NCBI GenBank assembly: GCA_050949415.1
Contig: JBMNFR010000002.1
Location: 1 to 64,000 of the forward strand
Direction of reading: 5' to 3'
Origin: JAAZKI01 sp012799905
GTDB taxonomy: Bacteria > Verrucomicrobiota > Lentisphaeria > Oligosphaerales > Oligosphaeraceae
Length of the DNA stretch: 64,000 nt
Both the position numbers and the translations under genes were made by a program. The notes under the pieces are model-generated. The model did no database searches, was not told the DNA's origin, and worked only from the letters and a program-made list of their open reading frames with translations. Below, piece after piece: positions 1 to 7,591 of this stretch. Every line of letters begins with the position of its first letter. Position 1 is the stretch's first letter.

Positions 1-52
1 GATTCGACACAAAAGGCCGAAGTGCTCGCACTTCGGCCTTTTGTGTCGAATC
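1..52. repeat. Perfect 25-bp inverted repeat
   Basis: Bases 1-25 are the exact reverse complement of 28-52, with a 2-base TC loop. The stem is GC-rich at its centre (GGCCGAAGTGC). In RNA it would be a very stable hairpin, though no T-tract follows. It lies exactly at the window edge, so a fold-back assembly artefact is as likely as a real palindrome. A second small hairpin (GCCCGC-TT-GCGGGC, 71-84) sits between it and the 16-bp array. Confidence 0.9.
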
Positions 53-88
53 TGCCACGGCGTAGTCTGCGCCCGCTTGCGGGCACAG

Positions 89-472
89 ACAAAGCCGGGC
101 AAAGACAAAGCAGCGCAAAGACAAAGCCGGGCAAAGACGAAGCCGGGCAAAGACAAAGCCGGGCAAAGACAAAGTCGGGCAAAGACAAAGCCGGGCAAAG
201 ACAAAGCCGGGCAAAGACAAAGCCGGGCAAAAACAAAGCCGGCCACAGACAAAGCCCGCCACAGACAAAGCCCGCCACAGACGAAGCCCGCCACAGACGA
301 AGCCCGCCAAAGACAAAGCCCGCCACAGACGAAGCAGCGCAAAGACAAAGCCCGCCACAGACGAAGCAGCGCAAAGACAAAGACGCGCGAAGACGAAGAC
401 GCGCACAGACAAAGCCGGGCAAAGACGAAGCCGCGCGCAGACGAAGCCGAGCGCAGACGAAGCCGGGCTCCC
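89..472. repeat. Tandem array of 24 units of 16 bp
   Basis: The consensus unit is ACAAAGCCGGGCAAAG. Twenty-four units follow without a gap. The first nine are nearly identical. Middle units drift to CCCGCCACAG and the last ones to CGCGCGCAG. Sixteen is not a multiple of three, so every frame reads the same 48-bp cycle, and the cycle has no stop. This gives long overlapping K/R/Q-rich reading frames (22-477 and 41-493). Neither has an ATG start or ribosome-binding site, so I do not call a gene. There are no spacers, so it is not CRISPR. Confidence 0.9.
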
Positions 473-530
473 CTTAAAACAAAATCTCCCTAACAACCTA
501 TTTCCTGCTAATGTGTGAAATCTGATTTTC

Positions 531-572
531 CCGGTATTTGGGAAAAAGATAAAGTTTCGCTCTCTGCCGTGG
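531..572 (+). repeat. 42-bp segment shared with the end of the zinc-finger gene
   Basis: These 42 bases match 16887-16928 with two mismatches. In the other copy they encode the last residues (VWEKDKVSLSAVA) of the FCS-repeat protein. Here the same frame reads a similar peptide but is not part of an open gene. Confidence 0.8.
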
Positions 573-667
573 TTGGTGTATATTAGGTGGTGAATACAGC
601 AAGCGCCACGCTGGAAATTGGAGGGGCACATACAAAAAAAAACTAGTTGTCTGAAAGAAAATAAGCC

Positions 668-1825
668 ATGTCAATGAAGTTTTTGTGGGCTGTCTTGATG
701 TCTTTTGCGTTGCCGGTCATTTCCCAGACAATGACGAAAGAAGGCAACTTTAAGTTCGAACCGTCGCAACGCAAGTTGTTTTCTCTATGGGATGAAGAAT
801 CTGAAATACTTGTCGCTGCTGAAATGCTAATCGACGAATATCCGGAACAAACATTGATGTCAAAAATCATCAATTCCAGGCAAGAGCTGGATTTATCAAC
901 GCCTGAGGGTCTAATCGCCTATGAATACAACCTGATATTAAAGGCTGATCTGGAAACGATATTGGAAAATTATCACGATGAGGCAGACAAGGCGTATGGA
1001 AGCAAATTATATCATAATATCAAGCATAGACAGGACTGGAACATCAAGAATGTCAAGGATATTGAATATAGAACCAAAGCCGCCTTTGGAGATTTAATAC
1101 GTATAAAATGCAAAAAGATAAAAAAGGCTCCGGGGCAGTTCTCTATCTCATGGAACTCGCTCTGCAAACAATACGGCAAGCGTTATTATTTTGTTAGCGC
1201 ACAGGAAGAAAACGCTTTATTTTCCATTCTTGCAGAAGCATTTCCGTTCTGGGACAAAAAACGGATGCAGTGGCCTGAAAACAAGATACAGGGACTGTCA
1301 AAGGTTTCTTTTGACCCAGTATCTTCCAATTCGGCGCAAGCCGAAGCAAGCAAAGTAGACGTGTATCTCAGAATAAATCAATTTAATGACGACAAGGAAG
1401 TCCATCTCAAAGAAGAAGTGCAGGAGCTTCTGAAAAAGCTAAGAAGTTTATACATAGAAAACAACAAGGACGAACTGCTGAATCTTTGGCTTCCCCAAAG
1501 TCGGGAAAATGTAAAATCAGACATTTTCAACAGCAACGTCACATATAAACATTCACAGGCATATTTCCAGGACAGCGATGGCATTACAGCAGACTTTTAC
1601 ATTGGAATCCCGAATGTGTTATTTGTTTTCGGACGAAGAATTGTTCATGGAAAAGTTGAGAACAACATCAAGATTTTTAAATTTATAAGAGAGAATGGAA
1701 AGCTATACTTTACAGACTCAATGAAATCACTATATCTCGAAGAAAAAAAAGAATTGTATTTTACAGAAAAAGTTATTGAACATCCACAATTGATGGAATT
1801 TTATAATCAAATCGTAAAAAAATAA
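668..1825 (+). CDS. Hypothetical secreted protein
   Basis: This 385-residue protein starts with a typical Sec signal peptide: MSMK, then a hydrophobic stretch (residues 5-18), with probable cleavage near the ISQ-T boundary. The mature part is hydrophilic and rich in Lys and Glu, with long helical stretches (residues 55-150 and 235-265) and a beta-rich C-terminal third containing YIGIPNVLFVFGRR. I do not recognise a family. The ATG at 668 is used because the signal peptide begins directly there; the upstream purine run is a weak ribosome-binding site. The gene is clearly AT-richer than the carbohydrate genes of this window, which suggests separate acquisition. It stands alone between repeat-filled spacers. 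Secretion is well supported; function is unknown. Confidence 0.7.
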   Translation: MSMKFLWAVLMSFALPVISQTMTKEGNFKFEPSQRKLFSLWDEESEILVAAEMLIDEYPEQTLMSKIINSRQELDLSTPEGLIAYEYNLILKADLETILENYHDEADKAYGSKLYHNIKHRQDWNIKNVKDIEYRTKAAFGDLIRIKCKKIKKAPGQFSISWNSLCKQYGKRYYFVSAQEENALFSILAEAFPFWDKKRMQWPENKIQGLSKVSFDPVSSNSAQAEASKVDVYLRINQFNDDKEVHLKEEVQELLKKLRSLYIENNKDELLNLWLPQSRENVKSDIFNSNVTYKHSQAYFQDSDGITADFYIGIPNVLFVFGRRIVHGKVENNIKIFKFIRENGKLYFTDSMKSLYLEEKKELYFTEKVIEHPQLMEFYNQIVKK

Positions 1826-1832
1826 TAAATAA

Positions 1833-1867
1833 GTTAATGTGCGAAATTTTGTGATGAATGCTTGTAG
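1833..1867 (+). repeat. Dispersed 35-bp repeat, copy 1
   Basis: This copy contains GCGAAATTTTGTGATGAATG. Related copies lie at 13157-13189 (plus) and 22482-22516 (minus). Each is intergenic and close to other dispersed repeats of this window. Confidence 0.7.
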
Positions 1868-2057
1868 TATTATTGGCCACCGGTTGATACTCGAAACTCC
1901 GGGCAATCTGCGGCGCTAAGCACCACGGGTAGAGTGCTTTAGTGGACAGTGGACAATGGACTTTAGTGGACTTTACTGGACGTCAGTAGACAATGGACTG
2001 TGGACAGTAATGGACGTTAGTGGCAGTGGACGTGGACAGAAGTGGACAGTAATGGAC
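1868..2057. repeat. Composite dispersed element with GTCCA/TGGAC array
   Basis: The segment 1870-1945 is a conserved body (GTTGATACTCGAAACTCCGG and GTAGAGTGCTTTAGTGG). It is followed by about 115 bp dense in TGGAC (1941-2057) at irregular spacing. The same body-plus-array layout recurs at 12943-13130, 25818-25925, 48190-48265 and 62229-62400. No reading frame is convincing. Confidence 0.7.
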
Positions 2058-2135
2058 AAGCGGAGCTTTCGACACGGATCTTGTACGGGCTTTCAGTCGG
2101 CAAAAATGTATCATGCTTACAGTCATATCCACATG

Positions 2136-2246
2136 CGCCGTAGTCGCTTAACCATGCTTAAGCCCAGGCTTCAGCCGGGATAGGCAACCCCCAAAAGTGG
2201 CGCCCAGTAGGGGCACTACCAGACGTCTACCAGCATAACCACTGTG
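2136..2246 (+). repeat. Dispersed hairpin repeat (GCTTAACCATGCTTA family), copy 1
   Basis: The segment starts with the GTAGTCGCTTAACCATGC motif and an imperfect hairpin, CCCAGGCTTCAGCCGGG. It continues with a block ending in GGGGCACTACCAGACGTCTA. A long, close match is at 13331-13449, a diverged one at 5648-5756 and a fragment at 25711-25743 on the other strand. Confidence 0.75.
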
Positions 2247-2316
2247 GCTAATCTCACTTTCTGTCAAAGAATTTCGCGCATTAACCCACTTCCATAGAAA
2301 AAGGAGTTTGTAGAAA

Positions 2317-2910
2317 ATGAAATCAATAATCCCACCTTTCAGCGTCTCCTTCCTGATACTTGCTGCAATACTATGCAGTGGTTGCGTATCAAAATATCTC
2401 GTTGATTCCTGCACATGCCATTATCCGACAGTGGAATCGTATCACTCGGTATACTGGAAGGGAGACTGCATTGCTGTCAGCTATTCAGTACAAGCCCCCC
2501 AATACCCCAAACAGGAAAAGTGCGCTGATTCCTATTGGGCTATGTTGCGCCGTTCCAAACTCAAAGATTCATCTTATTCAAATAGCGGCATATCCATTCA
2601 TCGGACTCCTTTACCAAAGCGTATTAAGAACAAATGGGAGGAACTCCCGATAATCGAATTCAGCAGCAGGGATTTCATCCGTAGCCAGCCCCTCTCCGAA
2701 GTTCCAGATATATACAGAAACAAGCACTGGCTCTACATCCGCTATTCACCAACGAATAAAGCGCTGATAAAGGATTTCTCCCCGAGCGGTGCATACATTA
2801 AACCATCAAAATACCCACAGCTTGCAACACTTTTTCCATTTGCAGTTATTGGCGACATTCTGACGCTCCCAGCTTTAATGATGGCGCCAGCTATCCACTG
2901 GCAGGATTGA
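2317..2910 (+). CDS. Predicted lipoprotein with YceK-like C-terminus
   Basis: This 197-residue protein has a lipoprotein signal: a charged start (MKS), a hydrophobic core and the lipobox LCSGC, so the acylated Cys would be residue 23. An AAGGAG ribosome-binding site lies about 10 bases before the ATG. The C-terminus (PFAVIGDILTLPALMMAP) resembles the end of YceK-type small lipoproteins, which carry a D-x-x-TLP segment; this is a weak motif match only. The middle holds paired cysteines (CTC near residue 30) and many aromatic residues. It is probably anchored in the outer or cytoplasmic membrane. No partner gene is adjacent and the role is unknown. Confidence 0.65.
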   Translation: MKSIIPPFSVSFLILAAILCSGCVSKYLVDSCTCHYPTVESYHSVYWKGDCIAVSYSVQAPQYPKQEKCADSYWAMLRRSKLKDSSYSNSGISIHRTPLPKRIKNKWEELPIIEFSSRDFIRSQPLSEVPDIYRNKHWLYIRYSPTNKALIKDFSPSGAYIKPSKYPQLATLFPFAVIGDILTLPALMMAPAIHWQD

Positions 2911-2928
2911 TAAAAGAGTGTGCCCAAA

Positions 2929-3153
2929 TCAGTCGAAAGCTATCGGCGCCAAAGCATGCCACAGCCTGATGAATCCTTTTCTGACTGCCTCTGTCAAGTT
3001 CGCCAGGCAGCCTATATATGCGTTTGGCATTTTCCTGTGACTAGGTGATCGCCGACGGCGCTCCAGAAGAAAAGCACGCATAACCGCTATGTGCTGAAAA
3101 GATTTTAAGCATGAAGGTTGCAAATCGCGAACTGTAATCCCATTGCGGATCAT
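2929..3153 (-). CDS. Doubtful small ORF overlapping the GDYXXLXY gene
   Basis: A 74-residue frame begins with an ATG that overlaps the stop of the upstream GDYXXLXY gene (ATGA at 3150-3153), as in translational coupling. The peptide is Arg/His/Leu-rich with no domain I recognise, and looks like read-through of non-coding DNA. The overlap is the only argument for it. Confidence 0.2.
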   Translation of the reverse strand: MIRNGITVRDLQPSCLKSFQHIAVMRAFLLERRRRSPSHRKMPNAYIGCLANLTEAVRKGFIRLWHALAPIAFD

Positions 3154-3764
3154 TTCGCCGGTTTTTCCCGCAGCCGTTCGAGGATGGGCTTGCCGTCCAC
3201 AATCAGGTCATCCAGTGCGCAATTGCCGTTTCGATAGACTTTCACCCGGACAAATGCTTGCCCGGGACGGGTACTCTCTCTGACTTCTGTTTCCGCTTCA
3301 GGCGCGAGACGCTCATTCAAGTAAAAGCGGTCGAACGGCAATTTAATCACATGGAAGCCCGTTTTTTCAAACTCCTTCGTTTTTTGGTTGTAATCCTGCG
3401 AGTAGTAAGAATATTTCACCTTCAGGAAGTCTTTTCCCGCCGGAAGCTGTTTGATATCGGCCACCAGGTCAGCGATCCGGGCCGTTCCGTCGGGATTCTT
3501 CTCCAGCACTGCATAGCAACGGCGCCCCCTGTCCAGCTGTTTCGTTTCCCGGCCGGGCAGGCGAACTTGGTTCTGATTGAAGTTGAGACGCACATACCGC
3601 CCGCGCATGGGATCATAGGGATCGTAGATTGCCGTTTCGAATATGTAAATGTTCGGCGGGACAGAGGGATATTCAAATGAAATGATTTTTGCGACGGGAT
3701 AGGCAAGAGCCGCAGCCACAGCCAGAATATAGCACCCTAGACGGATTTTATCGGCCTTCTGCAT
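3150..3764 (-). CDS. GDYXXLXY-domain membrane-anchored protein
   Basis: This 204-residue protein has one N-terminal membrane segment (about residues 9-27) and an extracytoplasmic part. The stretch DPYDPMRGRYVRLNF (about residues 47-61) fits the GDYXXLXY family signature, with Gly replaced in the pattern by RGRYVRLNF. In that family the gene normally follows a DUF2157 membrane protein, as here. The ribosome-binding site GGAGGTG lies just before the ATG, inside the DUF2157 gene, and the two genes overlap by 17 bp, so they are probably translated together. The family's biochemical role is not established; the conserved pairing suggests a joint membrane complex. Confidence 0.85.
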   Translation of the reverse strand: MQKADKIRLGCYILAVAAALAYPVAKIISFEYPSVPPNIYIFETAIYDPYDPMRGRYVRLNFNQNQVRLPGRETKQLDRGRRCYAVLEKNPDGTARIADLVADIKQLPAGKDFLKVKYSYYSQDYNQKTKEFEKTGFHVIKLPFDRFYLNERLAPEAETEVRESTRPGQAFVRVKVYRNGNCALDDLIVDGKPILERLREKPAK

Positions 3765-5079
3765 GATTCACCTCCGTGGATTTCGCCCGGCCAAGTTTGC
3801 GGGAAAAGAAGACATTAGCGCCAATGAAGCCCAGCCCGAGCAGGATGAACCCAATTGCCCGGGGCAGAAGCCCGATGTCCGTGTCGAAAAAACGCAACCC
3901 GATCAGCAGTGCGCACATCAAAAGTCCGCCGTTGAAGATGAGCATATCTACTTCGCGACAGCCGCGCATGAGGAGCGTGACGCCGAGAATGCCCATGTAG
4001 GCGATCAGCACGATGCGCATGAAGAGTTGATCGACGTCATGCGCTTCAAGCAGAGTTCCCAGGAGGGCGATCAGGAGCAGAACCAGCATCATGAGACGGT
4101 GAAAGTCCATCTGTTTACGCAGGTAGTCGCGCACGAAGAGCAAGACGAACCCGAGCAGGAAGGCCCCTTCCACCAGCCAGAAATACAAAACTCCTTCCGG
4201 CGTTTTCCGATGCTGGATAATTTCGAAAATCCCGCCGCCCTCGCAGGTTCCGATCGCCAGCAGCACCAACAGAAGGCAAAAGGAGGCCGGAAGCCACGGA
4301 TTGCGGCACATCCGCTCCCGGTTGTCCCGCAGCCGCATCGAAGCCAACATAAAGACGGCGCAAACCGTGTAGAGGAACAGCCCGAGCGAGTATTTTCCAC
4401 CGAACACAATCATGGCGAACAGGGCAAATCCCATCGCGAGATATCGCATCCAGGTACGATACGGACTCTTTTCGCGGAGAAGATGCCAGCCCGCGAACGG
4501 CAGGATGCCGGCCAGAAGGCCGAAAGCCGTCGGCAAAAAGGTCGACGTATTCCACGTGCCCAGCGTCATGAATATCCCGATTGCGTAGAGCGTAGCTCGT
4601 GTGATGCTGTCAAAGATATAGACCAGCGGCAGGGACAATAGAAGCACCAGAGTCATAAACTCGCTTAGCGTCCCGCCGGTGTGGTAGATATGCGAAAGAA
4701 GCGCAATGGCGACTGCGGTTCCGGTTGAGGTCAGCACCGCCGCCCCTTCTCGCCACACCTGCGAACGACCTGCGATGAGCGTATAGAAAGAAAGCGCCAC
4801 ACCTAGCGCGACAGGCAGAAACGCAATCGAAATCCGGGCGGCTTTGGTAAGCATGTCCCAGTTGTAGTTGAAGAGAAGGATGATTCCTCCCGCAATCATC
4901 ACGCTGCCGATGATCGAGAGAGCCATCAGAAAATACTTCTGCGGCGGCGGTGCCATCGCAAGCCGATTCCGGTAATATTGTTGCAGGTTCTCTTCCGTGT
5001 CAGAGTCGATTACTCCGGCTTCACGCAGTTTCGGCAATTCATCTAGGAACCACCGGAACATCCCGAATTTTCCCGTCAT
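3748..5079 (-). CDS. DUF2157 polytopic membrane protein
   Basis: This 443-residue protein has a cytoplasmic N-terminal region (FLDELPKLREAGVIDSDT), typical of the DUF2157 entry domain, followed by about a dozen hydrophobic membrane segments from residue 48 to the C-terminus. I place the start at 5079 because AGGAGGG lies seven bases before that ATG; an upstream extension in the same frame would begin in repeat DNA at 5190. It is the first gene of a two-gene unit with the GDYXXLXY gene, which overlaps its 3' end. Function is unknown. Confidence 0.85.
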   Translation of the reverse strand: MTGKFGMFRWFLDELPKLREAGVIDSDTEENLQQYYRNRLAMAPPPQKYFLMALSIIGSVMIAGGIILLFNYNWDMLTKAARISIAFLPVALGVALSFYTLIAGRSQVWREGAAVLTSTGTAVAIALLSHIYHTGGTLSEFMTLVLLLSLPLVYIFDSITRATLYAIGIFMTLGTWNTSTFLPTAFGLLAGILPFAGWHLLREKSPYRTWMRYLAMGFALFAMIVFGGKYSLGLFLYTVCAVFMLASMRLRDNRERMCRNPWLPASFCLLLVLLAIGTCEGGGIFEIIQHRKTPEGVLYFWLVEGAFLLGFVLLFVRDYLRKQMDFHRLMMLVLLLIALLGTLLEAHDVDQLFMRIVLIAYMGILGVTLLMRGCREVDMLIFNGGLLMCALLIGLRFFDTDIGLLPRAIGFILLGLGFIGANVFFSRKLGRAKSTEVNHAEGR

Positions 5080-5092
5080 TTTCGGCCCTCCT

Positions 5093-5132
5093 CTTGTATG
5101 TTGCAACAGCGGCTTGTATGTTGCAACAGCGG
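5093..5132. repeat. 20-bp tandem duplication upstream of the DUF2157 gene
   Basis: CTTGTATGTTGCAACAGCGG occurs twice in a row, directly before the ribosome-binding site of the DUF2157 gene. It would sit in the mRNA leader or promoter and contains GTTGCAAC, a short palindrome. Confidence 0.9.
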
Positions 5133-5272
5133 CTCGAGCATTTTCTGTTGAAAACGATGAAAATAAATCGCCTATGAACTGTTCCTGCACCTTGGAGAGA
5201 ACAACTATTTATTGACCGATTAAAAATATATGTGTATTGGTTCCCTTTTGCAAGAGGCGAAGAGCTTTGTTT

Positions 5273-5557
5273 AGGGGCGAGGGGCGAGGGGCGAGGGGCG
5301 AGGGGCTGAATGCTGAATGCTGAATGCTGAATGCTGAATACTGAGGCGCATTTCATAATTCATAATTCATAATTCATAATTCATTAGGGGCGAGGGGCGA
5401 GGGGGCTAAATGCTGAATGCTGAATGCTGAATGCTGAATGCTGAATGTTGAATGCTGAGGCGCATTTCATAATTCATAATTCATAATTCATAATTCGTTA
5501 GCGGCGAGGGGCGAGGGGCGAGGGGCGAGGGGCGAGGGGCGAGGGGCGAGGGGCGAG
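5273..5557. repeat. Composite heptamer satellite
   Basis: Three different 7-bp repeats alternate: GGGGCGA (5273-5306, 5387-5405, 5502-5557), TGCTGAA (about 5307-5344, 5406-5458) and CATAATT (about 5353-5384, 5467-5496). The linker GAGGCGCATTT precedes each CATAATT block. The order A-B-C is repeated twice and then closed by A, a higher-order repeat. A short GGGGCGA run recurs at 38416-38440. Confidence 0.95.
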
Positions 5558-5569
5558 AGTAAGTTTGGA

Positions 5570-5756
5570 CTACGCTGTCCACACCGTCCGCCACGTCCAC
5601 CGCGTCCACTGCGTCCACCATGTCCACCGCATCCACATCTTTTTGCGCTGTAGGCGCTTAACCATGCTTATCCCCAGGTTTTGAGCTGGGGATAAGCGTG
5701 CCTCGAACGTGGCGCCTTGTAAAGACACTACAGAAGGCTGACCCATTGCGCCACAG
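5570..5756. repeat. GTCCA-type array followed by hairpin repeat copy
   Basis: The segment 5570-5633 is a nearly regular GTCCA-type array with 9-bp spacing (GTCCGCCACGTCCACCGC). It abuts a diverged copy of the GCTTAACCATGCTTA hairpin repeat (5648-5756), whose stem is CCCCAGGTTTTGAGCTGGGG. No gene is seen between 5080 and 6187 apart from a zinc-ribbon remnant at 6017-6110. Confidence 0.7.
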
Positions 5757-6016
5757 CGCGCAGGTTTGATTTTCCTTGATGCCGAATTACGTTTATCGGC
5801 AAGGTGCATTCTGTTCATTCGCGCAGGCAGCGACGGGGTCAGTCACGCTTATTGAGGTTTGATGCTCATTTTCAAAAACAATGACGTGATTCTCATTTGG
5901 AACCAGCCGTGGAATGGGTAGCAAGGCCAGGCAGCGAAAGGAAATATGGCAATGACTGCTGGCTATGAAGAATCCAACGGAAGATGGAATAGTCAACCTC
6001 ATCATTGGCTACTTAA

Positions 6017-6187
6017 GATTTCAACGGAGCTGCGTGCCCGGGCTGCGGCGATATTTCAGGGGGCAAGAAATTCTTGTGTCCGATGTGCCGGAGCACTTAC
6101 CGTTGTCATCGCGCTTGGCGCCATGCCTTCGGTGCTGACAGCAACAGAGGGAGATTATACAGCAATCAACAAGGCAAGGAGTTGGGT
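6017..6187 (+). pseudogene. Zinc-ribbon remnant preceding the membrane protein
   Basis: Right after an in-frame stop (6014) and in the frame of the next gene, the translation contains CPGCGDISGGKKFLCPMC. This is a CxxC-x12-CxxC zinc-ribbon pattern, followed by STYRCHRAWRHAFGADS. There is no start codon before the ribbon. It is either the debris of a zinc-ribbon protein or a broken 5' part of the downstream gene. Confidence 0.4.
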
Positions 6188-6874
6188 ATGGGTTTGAGTT
6201 TGGATACAACTGAAAAGCGGGCTCTATGGCTATTGCTCAGGTATGCTGTCTATATCGCATTGTTATTTCTTCTGTATCTTGCCCTGGTCTATGGGATTCT
6301 CCCCCAGAAATGGCCCCTTTCGAGAAACAGGCTCATGGAATATATGCAGCTCACTCTGCTGACTTTGTTATCGGCTACGCTCGGAATCAATGCACTGATT
6401 TTTGCGCGGACGCGTAAACTACTGCTGTTACTGATGTCCTGCTCCATGATTGCGATTGCACGCGAAGTGAGCAAAATACTTGACAAATATATTCCAGTGT
6501 TGGGATGGAAGGCAGTTTTTCTGCTGGTCGCACCACTGATCCTGATGCAATTGCGAAATGGACAGAAACTCCGAAAACAAATTTCGAAATTTATCACTTC
6601 TCATGCAATGGCAATTTTCATGATGGGAATCATCATCATTATCCCATTGGCTCAATGTATCGGAGATGCTAACTATCTGCGTACAGCCATAGGCGGTGAA
6701 AAAATCCATGTATACGAAACTCTGTTTGAAGAAAGCATGGAGCTTTACGGCTATGTGATATTGCTCTGCGGCGCATTCGAAACTATGCTTTTTTCCTGGC
6801 AATTTCACAAAGAAGAAATGATGATAAGATACGGATATTTTAGACAACCGAAACAGGAAAGTCCAGGGCAATAG
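6188..6874 (+). CDS. Hypothetical polytopic membrane protein
   Basis: This 228-residue protein has six or so hydrophobic segments (about residues 12-33, 48-67, 75-95, 103-118, 135-153 and 190-207). The start at 6188 has AAGGAG eight bases upstream; an in-frame extension to 6074 would begin inside a zinc-ribbon remnant. Between the last two membrane segments lies a polar loop with GGEKIHVYETLFEESMELYG. I do not recognise a family. Isolated gene; role unknown. Confidence 0.65.
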   Translation: MGLSLDTTEKRALWLLLRYAVYIALLFLLYLALVYGILPQKWPLSRNRLMEYMQLTLLTLLSATLGINALIFARTRKLLLLLMSCSMIAIAREVSKILDKYIPVLGWKAVFLLVAPLILMQLRNGQKLRKQISKFITSHAMAIFMMGIIIIIPLAQCIGDANYLRTAIGGEKIHVYETLFEESMELYGYVILLCGAFETMLFSWQFHKEEMMIRYGYFRQPKQESPGQ

Positions 6875-7591
6875 CATAAATCCTAAAGCATACAGTTAGG
6901 AAATATTTTCCGCAGAGAACCTTTTCCAAAGATTGCTCCGCGCTCCAAGGTGTTCAGAATTTTCCTCGCCAAGCCCGCCCTACCATCCCTCCCACCGCGC
7001 TTGGCCTCAATACTCCTTAACTTAACGCTTTGTAACTACACCGCAATCATGCCAACTCGACTCCGTAAAACCGACCCAACTACATGAGGATTTTACCAGA
7101 GCAGGTTCATCCGTCAAAGCAACAGCCCCTATATAAAATTTTCGTACTACTATCAGCCAACTTCTTGTTTTTTGTGAAAGATTTTCTTCAAGTCAACGCT
7201 TTTGTGCCGCCTCTCCGAGGCTCAAGCTTGGGGGGGACTTCACCCCCAGGTTCCGCTCCGCTTCACCTGGGGTTACTCATGGTGCCACCTCTACGAGGTT
7301 GGGGTGGCTCTCAGGTCATTCGGGCCAAGCGGAAGGCGACTTAAAACGTTTCTCCACGCCATCCGGCTGTTCAGGCTGAATAGTCAAAAACCTATAGGCC
7401 AAATCGCGAATCCGCATGCAATCCTATCCCGACTAACAACAACCATACGCAAAAATTTCCGTATATTCCGTGTGTTCAGTGGTTACAACAACAACCCAAA
7501 AAACAAAAATTTCGTGTCTTTTCGTGTTTTTTCGTGGTTAAAAAATCTTAAATAACGAGTATCGCGCTTGACCCCTCTTCAGGAGAAAAAA
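6875..7591. other. Repeat-bearing spacer
   Basis: No gene is supported. The segment 7142-7200 (CTACTATCAGCCAACTTCTT and onward) belongs to a repeat also found at 13783-13848 (minus) and 22287-22350 (plus). An inverted repeat, CCCCCAGG...CCTGGGG (7242-7275), follows. The segment 7505-7550 is the TTTCGTGTCTTTTCGTG-type simple repeat, recurring at 44325-44360. Confidence 0.6.

Noticed and set aside
89..472. Possible CRISPR array
   Set aside because: The 16-bp units are contiguous with no spacers and no cas genes are present.
22..493. Two overlapping basic reading frames of about 150 codons
   Set aside because: They follow from a stop-free 16-bp repeat, use non-ATG starts inside a palindrome and have no ribosome-binding site.
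3763..4641. Long plus-strand frame opposite the DUF2157 gene
   Set aside because: It is the antisense of a clear membrane-protein gene; the peptide has no fold-like pattern.
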